From CG2-30-58-95 sp964618215 (GTDB lineage Bacteria; Chloroflexota; Anaerolineae; Anaerolineales; Villigracilaceae): 64,000 bases of DNA. Position numbers and translations under genes: made by a program. Where the stretch lies: NCBI GenBank assembly GCA_964618215.1, contig CAZTZE010000003.1, positions 60,194 to 124,193 of the forward strand, written 5' to 3'. Under the pieces are notes generated by a model. That model worked only from the letters and a program-made list of their open reading frames with translations. It was not told the origin of the DNA and did no database searches. Positions 8,231-16,410 of this stretch are shown here, one piece after another. Within the stretch, counting starts at the first letter, position 1. Each line of letters opens with the position of its first letter.

Positions 8231-9172
8231 ATGGGCAAAGCCATCAAGATTTTCTTCGTAACCGACGTTCACGGCTCGAACACGTGTTATCGTAAGTTTT
8301 TGAATGCGCTCAAGGTCTATAACGTTGACGTGGGCATCTTGCTCGGCGATTTGACCGGCAAGGTCTTGGTGCCGCTGGTCGAGAAAGCCGGCGGCGGCTG
8401 GGAAACCACTTTGATGGGTACTCATACCGAGGTGGCTACGCAGGAAGAACTGGACAAACTCAAGAAGACCATCGAGATGATGGGTTATTACTGGGTTCAC
8501 CAGACTCCCAATGAGTTCCATGAATTTCAAGCCGACCCCAAGAAAGTTGACACATTATTCAAGCAATTGATGCTGGCGCGCCTGAAAGAGTGGATCGCCC
8601 TGGCCGACGAACGCCTGGCCGGCACCAGTTACAAAGTGTACATGGCAGCCGGCAACGACGATCACTTCGAAGTGGATCAGGTAATAGAAGATTCAGCCGC
8701 GATCGTCAATTGCAACAATAAGAATGTGCCTGTCGGCGACCACGAGATGATCACTTTCTCCTGGGCGAACCCGACTCCCTGGAACACGCCGCGCGAGAAA
8801 CCGGACGAGGAACTAGAGCCGATGCTCGAGGAACTGGTTGCCACGGTGAAAGATAAATCCAACGCCATCTTCAACTTTCACGCCCCGCCTTACGGTTACG
8901 CCCTCGACCTGGCGCCCAAACTGGACGAGAACCTGGTCCAGGCTGCTGACGAAAAAATCCACGTCGGCAGCCGCGCGGTAGCCAGGATGATCGAGAAGTA
9001 TCAACCCCTGATCGGATTGCATGGTCACATCCACGAATCGCGCGGCGCACAGAAGGCCAAGCGTACGCTGCTCATCAACCCTGGCAGCGAGTATTCGGAA
9101 GGCATCCTCAAGGGCGCGGTGATCGTGCTGGAAAAAGGCAAGGTGAAGGATTACATCTTCACATCCGGTTAA
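8231..9172 (+). CDS. Calcineurin-like metallophosphoesterase
   Basis: A 313-residue cytoplasmic protein with the metal-binding blocks of the calcineurin superfamily: TDVHGS near residue 10, LGDLTGK near 40, AGNDDH around 140, FNFHAPP, and GHIHES near the C-terminus. These bind two divalent metals and hydrolyse phosphoesters, nucleotides or nucleic acids. The substrate cannot be read from the sequence. Its place inside an amine-catabolic run, next to a nucleotidyltransferase-like gene, is unusual. The start at 8231 is preferred (GGAG 6 bp upstream). The longer frame from 8132 translates a palindromic repeat. Confidence 0.82.
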   Translation: MGKAIKIFFVTDVHGSNTCYRKFLNALKVYNVDVGILLGDLTGKVLVPLVEKAGGGWETTLMGTHTEVATQEELDKLKKTIEMMGYYWVHQTPNEFHEFQADPKKVDTLFKQLMLARLKEWIALADERLAGTSYKVYMAAGNDDHFEVDQVIEDSAAIVNCNNKNVPVGDHEMITFSWANPTPWNTPREKPDEELEPMLEELVATVKDKSNAIFNFHAPPYGYALDLAPKLDENLVQAADEKIHVGSRAVARMIEKYQPLIGLHGHIHESRGAQKAKRTLLINPGSEYSEGILKGAVIVLEKGKVKDYIFTSG

Positions 9173-9179
9173 TCAAACC

Positions 9180-9560
9180 CTAAAGGCAATTTTGTTTATA
9201 CTGAGAGCGGGCACAATATCTCGACAGGCTCGATAACCAATTGCGCTTTTGCCCAACTCGTTCCGTCGGACTAAAGTCCTGCCTCAGTCCCTGAAAGTCG
9301 GTTGAAACCGACTGAAAGCGCCAGTCCGAAGGGACTTCCATGTACTGCCTGCACCGCCGTTCGCTGCGCGAAGACGCAGTGCGCAGGCACAGGTGAGCAG
9401 GCGGCTTCGCGAAGCACCCTGTGGGTTCGCGAAGCACCCTTTAGGGTAGCCCCGCGAATCAGGCGACAGAAAACCGCAATTTATGGCCGTGCCAAGTATA
9501 GATAAGGCCGCAGAGACAGCTTCTCGCGAAGCACCCTGCGGGCATGCCTCCGGGCATGGG
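9180..9560. repeat. Non-coding spacer filled with small palindromes
   Basis: No credible gene is seen in this 390-bp spacer. It contains a perfect hairpin AGTCGGTT/AACCGACT (9296-9313), a GTCGGACTAAAGTCC / CAGTCCGAAGGGACTT pair around it, and three copies of a GCGAAGCACCCTNNGGG word (9415-9450 and 9525-9545). A close relative of that word occurs at 42953-42976. It looks like a landing ground for repeats. Confidence 0.65.
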
Positions 9561-9571
9561 AGAAGATATGT

Positions 9572-10378
9572 ATGGATAGAAAATTCAGACTACCCAAGGA
9601 CATCCCGCTCGAGGAATATCCAAAGCCGGAAGCCTATCTCGAAGAAGCCCGCCGCCTGACCGACGAGGCCCAGAAGCAGGGCTTGATCCTGCGCGTGATG
9701 GGGCCGATTGCTATCCATTACTATTTCCCGGACTACGTGGACCTGTACCGCAGCATGGAGCGCCTGGGCGAGCGCGTCTTCACGGATATAGATTATGCCG
9801 GATATGGAAAGCAGCGCAACAAGCTTGTGCCCTTCTTCGAGGCCCAGGGTTACGAGCTGGAAAAGCGGGCTGCCATGCTCAGCGGCGGGGCGCGTCTCAT
9901 CTTTTTCAGCGAGCGCATCCCGATGATTGACGTGTTCTTCGATAAGCTGGACTACAACCACCCCATTGATTACCGCGGGCGGCTGGAGAACCATCCCCAT
10001 TGCGTCTCGCTGACCGACCTGCTGCTGCAAAAATTGCAAATCGTCCAGATCAACGACAAAGATTTGAAAGACGCCATGCTGCTCTTATTGGCCGCGCCGC
10101 TGGGCGAAAGCGATAAGGACAGTATCAACGTCAAGTATCTGGCCAAGTTGTTCGGCGACGATTGGGGCTTCTATTACACTTCCACGATCAACCTGGGGCG
10201 CATCAAGGAAGCCATGACTGGCGTAAAGGCGCTGTCCGATGACCAGCGCGCCATTATCGGCGAAAAGGTGGATTACCTCTGCCAGTACATCGAGTCCGCG
10301 CCCAAATCCGGCAAATGGAAAGGGCGCGCCAGGGTCGGCGCGAGCAAGCCCTGGTATAACGAGGTTTCGGATTGGTAG
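9572..10378 (+). CDS. Nucleotidyltransferase-like protein of unknown function
   Basis: A 268-residue soluble protein. FTDIDYAGYGKQ (about residues 70-81) and MIDVFFDKLDY (about 119-129) look like the paired acidic strands of the minimal nucleotidyltransferase fold, and NHPHCVSLTDLLLQKLQ resembles the helix that follows in AbiEii-like and related proteins. I do not recognise a specific family. It has a weak GGAGA upstream. It lies between the metallophosphoesterase and the putrescine-type aminotransferase and is codirectional with both. A role in substrate adenylylation or regulation is speculation. It could also be a relic of a toxin-type transferase. Confidence 0.6.
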   Translation: MDRKFRLPKDIPLEEYPKPEAYLEEARRLTDEAQKQGLILRVMGPIAIHYYFPDYVDLYRSMERLGERVFTDIDYAGYGKQRNKLVPFFEAQGYELEKRAAMLSGGARLIFFSERIPMIDVFFDKLDYNHPIDYRGRLENHPHCVSLTDLLLQKLQIVQINDKDLKDAMLLLLAAPLGESDKDSINVKYLAKLFGDDWGFYYTSTINLGRIKEAMTGVKALSDDQRAIIGEKVDYLCQYIESAPKSGKWKGRARVGASKPWYNEVSDW

Positions 10379-10387
10379 TTTGACCTA

Positions 10388-10434
10388 ACCCCCCGTCCCC
10401 CCTTCCCTGTAGGAAAGGGGTGTGAGGGGGGATA
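10388..10434. repeat. CCCCTTCCC-type palindrome
   Basis: C-rich left arm (10390-10409) and G-rich right arm (10411-10432) around a short loop form a hairpin just upstream of the aminotransferase ribosome-binding site. Same family as the palindrome at 8154-8208. Confidence 0.7.
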
Positions 10435-10452
10435 GGTCCAAAGGAGCATCCT

Positions 10453-11817
10453 ATGCCACAATCACTCACTGACGCCATCGCCTATTCGCAGCGCTGGCTT
10501 GGAATTATTCAGCAATCAGAAGTTTCTGAGGCAGAAGGCAAGCAAATCATCGAGGAATCGAAAAATAACTTTGCCGAACATTTCAACAAAGGTTGGTTGG
10601 AATATCGTAAGTCTGTAACCGAGGCCGGGGACTGGGCCGCCGCAGAGTGGACCGGTTCGGGCGCGATCTTCCGGGATGTGCTCGGCCGCGAGTACATTGA
10701 CTGCCTGGGCGGCTACGGCATGATGAATCACGGTTGGAGCCATCCGGATGTGGTCGCGGCCGTGCGGGCGCAGCTTGGCCGCACACCCATGCCCAGCCAG
10801 GAGCTGATTGACCCGCTGCGCGGCGTGCTGGCGAAATTAATGGCGCAGATCACGCCGGGCGACATCAAATATAGTTTCTTTGCTGCCAGCGGGACCGAGG
10901 CGATCGAGGGTTCGATCAAGCTTGCCAAGATGTACACGCAAAAACCCGGCTTCATCGTCGCGACGAAAGCCTTTCACGGCAAGACAATGGGTTCCCTCAG
11001 CATGTTGGGCAAAGCCGACTACCGCGTCCCGGCGGGGGTACTCTACGGTGGGCCGGTGTATCACGTTCCCTTTGGAGATGCGGAGGCCGTGGAACGGCAA
11101 TTGGAGATTTGCCAGAAGGTCGGGATTGGCATCGCTGCGGTGCTGCTCGAACCGATCCAGGGCGAGGCGGGCGCGATTGTCCCGCCGGATGATTTCTGGC
11201 CGCGCGTCCGTGCGGCGACCAAACATTACGGGGTGCTGCTCATCGCCGACGAAGTCCAGACCGGACTGGGGCGCACCGGCAAACTGTGGGGCGTGGATCA
11301 CTGGAACGTGGTGCCGGATATTTTGGTGGTTGCGAAATCGCTGGGCGGGGGCGTGATGCCGGTCAGCGCCTTCTGCTCGACCGAGGAAATCTGGCAGTGC
11401 ATGATGTACCCGAATCCGTTCATTCACACCACCACCACGGGCGGCGGCGCGCTGGCCTGTTCGGCGGCGATTGCGTCCATCAATGTTGTATTGCGGGACG
11501 ATTATCCGAAGCAGGCGGCCGAGAAGGGCGCCTACTTTATCTCGAAACTGCAGGCGCTGGCGAAAAAGTATCCGCAAATCTATAAGGAGATTACCGGCAG
11601 GGGTTTGCTCATCGGCCAGCACTTCCACACGCCGGAGACCGGGTATCAAGTTGCAGCCGGATTGTTCAAGCGCGGCGTGCTGGTAGCCGGGACGCTCATC
11701 AGCGCCCAGACCGTCCGAATCGAGCCGCCCATTGTCATCACCTATGAGCAAATCGACGCGGTATTGAACCGGCTGGAGAATACGCTCAAGGAAGTGGCCG
11801 CGGCGGCGCAGGCCTGA
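10453..11817 (+). CDS. Putrescine aminotransferase-like class III enzyme
   Basis: A 454-residue PLP aminotransferase. Among the five in the window this one has the clearest relatives. The N-terminal LEYRKSVTEAGDWAAAEW, the IDCLGGYG strand, SQELIDPLR, FVATKAFHGK-like segment, EPIQGEAGAIVPP, DEVQTGLGRTGK, HTTTTGGG and the C-terminal GVLVAGTLISAQTVRIEPP follow E. coli putrescine aminotransferase (PatA/YgjG) block by block. The PLP lysine is K295 in VVAKSLGGG. The reaction would be putrescine plus 2-oxoglutarate to 4-aminobutanal plus glutamate. A related diamine or lysine as substrate is possible. GGAGC precedes the start. The next gene is a saccharopine/carboxynorspermidine dehydrogenase relative, again pointing to polyamine or lysine chemistry. 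Confidence 0.87.
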   Translation: MPQSLTDAIAYSQRWLGIIQQSEVSEAEGKQIIEESKNNFAEHFNKGWLEYRKSVTEAGDWAAAEWTGSGAIFRDVLGREYIDCLGGYGMMNHGWSHPDVVAAVRAQLGRTPMPSQELIDPLRGVLAKLMAQITPGDIKYSFFAASGTEAIEGSIKLAKMYTQKPGFIVATKAFHGKTMGSLSMLGKADYRVPAGVLYGGPVYHVPFGDAEAVERQLEICQKVGIGIAAVLLEPIQGEAGAIVPPDDFWPRVRAATKHYGVLLIADEVQTGLGRTGKLWGVDHWNVVPDILVVAKSLGGGVMPVSAFCSTEEIWQCMMYPNPFIHTTTTGGGALACSAAIASINVVLRDDYPKQAAEKGAYFISKLQALAKKYPQIYKEITGRGLLIGQHFHTPETGYQVAAGLFKRGVLVAGTLISAQTVRIEPPIVITYEQIDAVLNRLENTLKEVAAAAQA

Positions 11818-11963
11818 GGTCCGGGGCGCAGCGCGTGACACGGAAAAGGCAGCGACAACCGGTGATTGATGACGAATAATCATGCACCTCAAGATCATGA
11901 AGGAGATCTACTTCTAGCAAGCACCGGCCATTGCCGGAATATTTTGCAAAAGGAGAAGCGGAC

Positions 11964-13169
11964 ATGAAAGTATTGCTCGTCGGTGTGGGCGGGGTTGGGG
12001 AGGCCATTGCGGCCATCGCCAAACCCCGCAAGTGGGTGGAACTGGTCGTCCTGGCGGACTACAATCTGGAGCGCGCCAAAGAAGTGCAGAAGAAACTCAA
12101 GGATCCGAAGCGCTTCCCGGCCGAGTGGATTGACGCCAGCAAGCAGGAACTCATCGAGAAGATGGCAAAGAAATACAAAGTTGACCTCGTCATGAATGCC
12201 TGCGATCCGCTCTACAACGAGCCGATCTTCGATGCGGCCTACAACGCCGGATGCAATTACATGGACATGGCGATGACCCTGTCCACGCCGCACCCGAAGA
12301 AGCCGTTCGAGAAGTGCGGCGTCAAACTGGGCGATTACCAGTTCGAGCGCGCCAAAGCCTGGGAGAAGAAGGGCCTGCTGTGTATCGTCGGCCTGGGCGT
12401 GGAACCCGGCATGGCCGACGTGTTCGCCAAATATGCCGAGAAACACCTCTTCGACGAAATCGAGGAAATCGGCATCCGCGATGGCGCCAACATCGAGATC
12501 AAGGGCTATGAATTTGCCCCGAACTTTTCCATCTGGACGACCATCGAAGAATGCCTGAACCCGCCGGTGATTTGGGAAAAGGGCAAAGGTTGGTTCACCA
12601 CGCCGCCATTCTCCGAGCCGGAAGTTTTCGAGTTCCCGGATGGAATTGGCAAGGTCGAGGTGGTGAATGTGGAGCACGAGGAAGTCCTGCTCGTGCCGCG
12701 CTGGGTCAATTGCAAGCGCGTTACCTTCAAGTACGGCCTGGGCGACCAGTTCATCGGCGTGCTAAAAACCCTCCACATGCTCGGATTGGATAACAAGGAA
12801 AAGATCAAGGTTAAGGATGTTATGGTGGCCCCGCGAGATGTTGTCGCTGCCTGCCTCCCGGACCCTGCGCATTTGGGCGACCGGATGTTCGGTAAGACCT
12901 GCGCCGGCACCTGGGTCAAGGGCAAAAAAGACGGCAAGCCGCGCCAGGTCTATCTGTACCAGGTGGCCGATAACGTGGAGTGCATGAAGCGCCTGGGCTG
13001 TCAGTCTGTGGTGGCGCAGACGGCCTTCAATGCCGTTATCGGCTGGGATTTGCTGGAGCACGGCATCTGGAAAGGCACGGGTGTGCTCGGTCCAGAAGCC
13101 TTCGACCCGGACCCCTTCATGGAAAAGATGGCTGATTACGATTTCCCTTATGGCATAAGGGAGATGTGA
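11964..13169 (+). CDS. Saccharopine/carboxynorspermidine dehydrogenase-family protein
   Basis: A 401-residue NAD(P)-dependent oxidoreductase. The N-terminal Rossmann start VLLVGVGGVGEAIA has a GxGGxG pattern. The C-terminal half contains GKTCAGTWVKGKKDGKPR and DPDPFMEKM, which resemble carboxynorspermidine dehydrogenase of the alternative polyamine pathway; saccharopine and lysine 6-dehydrogenases share the fold. It could act in polyamine turnover or lysine degradation together with the preceding putrescine-type aminotransferase. The start at 11964 has AGGAG 8 bp upstream; the 11 codons before it lack one. The direction of reaction cannot be decided here. Confidence 0.83.
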   Translation: MKVLLVGVGGVGEAIAAIAKPRKWVELVVLADYNLERAKEVQKKLKDPKRFPAEWIDASKQELIEKMAKKYKVDLVMNACDPLYNEPIFDAAYNAGCNYMDMAMTLSTPHPKKPFEKCGVKLGDYQFERAKAWEKKGLLCIVGLGVEPGMADVFAKYAEKHLFDEIEEIGIRDGANIEIKGYEFAPNFSIWTTIEECLNPPVIWEKGKGWFTTPPFSEPEVFEFPDGIGKVEVVNVEHEEVLLVPRWVNCKRVTFKYGLGDQFIGVLKTLHMLGLDNKEKIKVKDVMVAPRDVVAACLPDPAHLGDRMFGKTCAGTWVKGKKDGKPRQVYLYQVADNVECMKRLGCQSVVAQTAFNAVIGWDLLEHGIWKGTGVLGPEAFDPDPFMEKMADYDFPYGIREM

Positions 13170-13230
13170 TTCACCATCCAGATGCGGCTTTGCTGCACTG
13201 GCATAATTCATAACAGGAAAGGAGCGAGAA

Positions 13231-14826
13231 ATGGAATTCGAAGGATATGAATATGCAGGCCTGATCATCGGTGGGATCGTTGTCATCCTGATCATCCGCA
13301 TGATCATTGGTTGGTGGGCGTCCAAGAAGGTCAAGAATACCGTGGATTATGTTCTCGCTGGCCGCCGCCTGCCTTTGTGGATGGCTGCCCCATCCATCAT
13401 GGCCACCTGGTTTGCTGCCGAGACCCTGATGGGCGCCAGTTCCGAAGCCTACTCCTACGGCTTCCAGGGCGTGGTCTTCGACCCGTTCGGCGCGACCCTG
13501 TGTCTCGTCATCGCGGGCATCTTCGTCGTCCGCCTGGCGCGCCGTGCCCAGTACATCACCATCATGGATTTCTTCCAGCGTCGTTTTGGCACGACAATGT
13601 CGGTTGTTGGCACGGTGACTCAGATCATCACCTATTTTGGCTGGACTGCCGCCCAGATCGTCGCTGGCGGCGCTATCCTGCAGGCTCTCCTGGGCTGGCC
13701 GCTTTCGTGGGGCATGATCCTGGTCACGACGGTGGTGACGCTTTACACCATCATGGGCGGCCTGTGGGCGGATACGGCCCTTGACTTCATGCAGATGTTC
13801 CTGACCTCGATCGGCCTGGTCATCCTCACCGTTGGCATCATGATCAGCGTGGATGGCTTCCGTAACATGATCAATTTGGCCGGCGCGCAGTTCACAACGA
13901 ATACCTTTGCTATCTGGCCGACTGCCAACGACGGCTATTACGGCTATTATGGAATGCACGGCTGGTTCTACTACATGGCCGCCTGGCTCGCGCTTGGCCT
14001 GGGCGCCATCCCGGCCCAGGATTATCTGCAGCGCACCTGCGCCTCTAAGAACGAGAGCACGGCCGTCAAAGCCACTTTCCTGGCTGGCGCACTTTACCTG
14101 GGCTTCGGTGTCCTCTCCCCCCTGATCGGCGTGGTCGCCTATGGCGCCCTTGGCCCGACATTGGAAGGCGCGCAGACCGAATTCGTGCTCATTTTAATGG
14201 CAATGAAGTATCTGCCTCCGGCTTTGGTGGCAGTCTTTATTGCAGCCCTGGCCTCCGCCCTGATGAGTACTTCCGACAGCTCGCTCCTTGCCGGCGCGAC
14301 GATGTTCACCCAGAACATCGTCAAGGTATTCAAGCCCAACCTGTCCGATAAGTCTGAGCTAAAACTGACCCGCATTGCCCTGATCGTCAGTGGCATCTTG
14401 AGTTTGGCGATCGCATTGTATGCCTCGACGATCTATAAACTGGCCGTGCTGGCGAACACCTCGATCCTGGTTGGCATGGCCGCTCCCTATTTGATCGGCA
14501 TGTACTGGAAGAAGGCCAACCATACCGGCGCACTGGCCTCCTTCTTCAGCGGCGTCGTATCGTGGCTCATCCTGACCTTTGTCTGGATGTACACTTACGT
14601 TCTGCCTGTCGTCTACGAGGGCGAGATGGTGGATGATGTCGTCTGGGATTCGATCTACATCGCCTCCACCCCGGCGTTTTTCATCTCGATCATCTTCCTG
14701 GTCGTGGTCTCACTCCTGACCCAGAAACTTGACCCGCCCAAGTTGCTGACCGACATCAATGGCAAACTTGTGGATACCAAGAATATCTTTGCCTGGAGTA
14801 AAGCGCCCAAAGGCGCTGAGGAATAA
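13231..14826 (+). CDS. Sodium:solute symporter (SSS family)
   Basis: A 531-residue membrane protein with about 13 hydrophobic helices. The DYVLAGRRLPLWMAAPSIMA segment near residue 40 and ALASALMSTSDSSLLAGATM near 345 are SSS signatures; the second carries the serine-rich sodium-binding region. It probably couples sodium to uptake of an amino acid, betaine-like compound or carboxylate. The next gene is an MttB-family methyltransferase, so a methylated amine is a reasonable candidate substrate (inference). A strong AAAGGAG lies upstream. Confidence 0.88.
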   Translation: MEFEGYEYAGLIIGGIVVILIIRMIIGWWASKKVKNTVDYVLAGRRLPLWMAAPSIMATWFAAETLMGASSEAYSYGFQGVVFDPFGATLCLVIAGIFVVRLARRAQYITIMDFFQRRFGTTMSVVGTVTQIITYFGWTAAQIVAGGAILQALLGWPLSWGMILVTTVVTLYTIMGGLWADTALDFMQMFLTSIGLVILTVGIMISVDGFRNMINLAGAQFTTNTFAIWPTANDGYYGYYGMHGWFYYMAAWLALGLGAIPAQDYLQRTCASKNESTAVKATFLAGALYLGFGVLSPLIGVVAYGALGPTLEGAQTEFVLILMAMKYLPPALVAVFIAALASALMSTSDSSLLAGATMFTQNIVKVFKPNLSDKSELKLTRIALIVSGILSLAIALYASTIYKLAVLANTSILVGMAAPYLIGMYWKKANHTGALASFFSGVVSWLILTFVWMYTYVLPVVYEGEMVDDVVWDSIYIASTPAFFISIIFLVVVSLLTQKLDPPKLLTDINGKLVDTKNIFAWSKAPKGAEE

Positions 14827-14843
14827 GCAAGAAAGGTTAACCC

Positions 14844-14883
14844 GTTGCGCAGCGCATGTCTGCCGGACAGCGCGCTGCGCAAC
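14844..14883. repeat. GC-rich perfect hairpin between symporter and MttB genes
   Basis: Arms GTTGCGCAGCGC (14844-14855) and GCGCTGCGCAAC (14872-14883) are exact reverse complements around a 16-nt loop. No T-run follows on the plus strand, so it is not a textbook terminator. It may attenuate transcription or be one of the interspersed palindromes. Confidence 0.7.
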
Positions 14884-14902
14884 GCGGTAAAATCTGACCG
14901 CC

Positions 14903-16336
14903 ATGAAATTCACCGCCAGCGTTTTATCCCCCGATGAGCAAGAGCGGATCCATGCCCGCAGCCTGCGCGTGCTGGCCGAGGTGGGCGTTCGTTTTCACAG
15001 CGACAGAGCGCTGCAAATCCTGGAAGGGGGCGGCGCGGCCGTGGACCGTGACAGGAAGATTGCCCGCATCCCGGCCGAACTCATCGCCGAGGCGCTGCAC
15101 GCCGCGCCGCGCGCCTTTATCTTGGGCGCGCGCAATCCGGCTTTCGATTACCCTCTGCCCTCGCCGGTATCGCGTTTCTGCTTGGACGGCACCGCGGCCT
15201 TCGCCACCGATTTCGAGAGCGGCGAACGGCGCTACGGCACCCGCCAGGATAACAAGGACGCCATGCGCCTCTTGCAGCAAATGGACCTGGCCGTGATGGC
15301 CTGGCCGCCGACCTGTATCTCGGAGGCGCCGGCCGCCTCGCGCCCGCTGCACGAGTTCTTTACGATGATGGAATTCTGCTCCAAGCACGGCCAGCACGAA
15401 TTGCACACTGTGAAGCAGGTTCCCTATCTGGTCGAAGGCCTGAAGGCTGTTTTGGGCAGCGAAGACCAGATCCGCTCGCGCAGGAATTACTCGCTGATCT
15501 ATTGCCCGGTCGCGCCGCTCTCTCATGACGGCGCGATGCTGGATGCCTACCTGGAACTCGGCCCGCTGGATATGCCGGTGACGATCATGCCCATGCCGGT
15601 CAGCGGGACGACCGGGCCTGCCAGCCTGTTCTCGACGATCTGCCTCGCCAACGCCGAATTGCTCTCCGCACTGGTGGTGTTTGAATTGGCTCATCCCGGC
15701 CGGCCGATGATCTACAGCAGCGCCACCGGTACGATGGATTTCCGGACGGGCGGCTATCTGGGTGGAACGCCGGAAATGGGCTTGCAGTCGGCGGCGCTAA
15801 CCGCAATGGGGCGCTACTACGGCCTGCCCAGCACGGCGGCCGGTTGTACCTCCGACGCCCGCCAGCCGGGGCCGGAGGCCGTTCTGGAAAAATTGGTCAC
15901 CACTCTCCCGCCGATGATGGCCGGCGCGGACATCGTCGTCGGCATCGGCGAGATCGAGGGAGATCAGAACCTGGTTCTCGAACAAATCGTCGTGGATAAT
16001 GAAATCGCCCATCATTGCCAGCGGCTGGTCGAAGGCGTGGACTGCCGCGAGGTCAAGGATCTGTTTTCCGACGTGATTCAGGTTGGGCCGGGCGGGCATT
16101 TCCTGGCATCGAAGAATACGCGTCAGGCGCCGCGCGGCGGCGAGTTCTATATATCCGATTTATTGCCGCGTCACACCTACGAATCCTGGCTGGAACTCGG
16201 CAAGCCCTCGATGTACAACAACGCCCGCGAGAAAGTCCGCGAAATCCTGGCCGGGCCTGTCGTAGATCCCCTGCCGGAGGCTGCGCGCCAGAAGCTGCAA
16301 GAAATCCTGCGCAAGGCTGATGAAGAACTACAGTAA
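14903..16336 (+). CDS. MttB-superfamily methyltransferase (non-pyrrolysine)
   Basis: A 477-residue TIM-barrel protein of the trimethylamine/glycine-betaine methyltransferase superfamily (PEQ-terminal segments CLDGTAAFATDFESGERRYG and HRQV-like regions are replaced by family-specific ones such as GGTPEMGLQSAALTAMGRYYG). True trimethylamine methyltransferases need an in-frame UAG read as pyrrolysine. Here the frame has no internal stop, so it should belong to the non-Pyl group that demethylates betaines such as glycine betaine, proline betaine or carnitine, transferring methyl to a corrinoid protein. No corrinoid-binding protein or methylcobalamin:THF methyltransferase is adjacent. A TAAAAT box lies 11 bp before the start and no clear ribosome-binding site is seen. 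The following gene is an aldehyde oxidoreductase. Confidence 0.82.
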   Translation: MKFTASVLSPDEQERIHARSLRVLAEVGVRFHSDRALQILEGGGAAVDRDRKIARIPAELIAEALHAAPRAFILGARNPAFDYPLPSPVSRFCLDGTAAFATDFESGERRYGTRQDNKDAMRLLQQMDLAVMAWPPTCISEAPAASRPLHEFFTMMEFCSKHGQHELHTVKQVPYLVEGLKAVLGSEDQIRSRRNYSLIYCPVAPLSHDGAMLDAYLELGPLDMPVTIMPMPVSGTTGPASLFSTICLANAELLSALVVFELAHPGRPMIYSSATGTMDFRTGGYLGGTPEMGLQSAALTAMGRYYGLPSTAAGCTSDARQPGPEAVLEKLVTTLPPMMAGADIVVGIGEIEGDQNLVLEQIVVDNEIAHHCQRLVEGVDCREVKDLFSDVIQVGPGGHFLASKNTRQAPRGGEFYISDLLPRHTYESWLELGKPSMYNNAREKVREILAGPVVDPLPEAARQKLQEILRKADEELQ

Positions 16337-16410
16337 TCATTGCAAAGATGGCTCCGCGCCGTCCCGCAGGGTATATAATTCTCACATCATTATTCGATGA
16401 GGAGGTTGAT

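Noticed and set aside
14903..16336. Pyrrolysine in the MttB-family protein
   Set aside because: The whole frame is open without TAG, so no pyrrolysine is needed.
15797..16385. Antisense frames opposite MttB and AOR genes
   Set aside because: They are low-complexity shadows of GC-rich coding DNA with no start signals or recognisable motifs.
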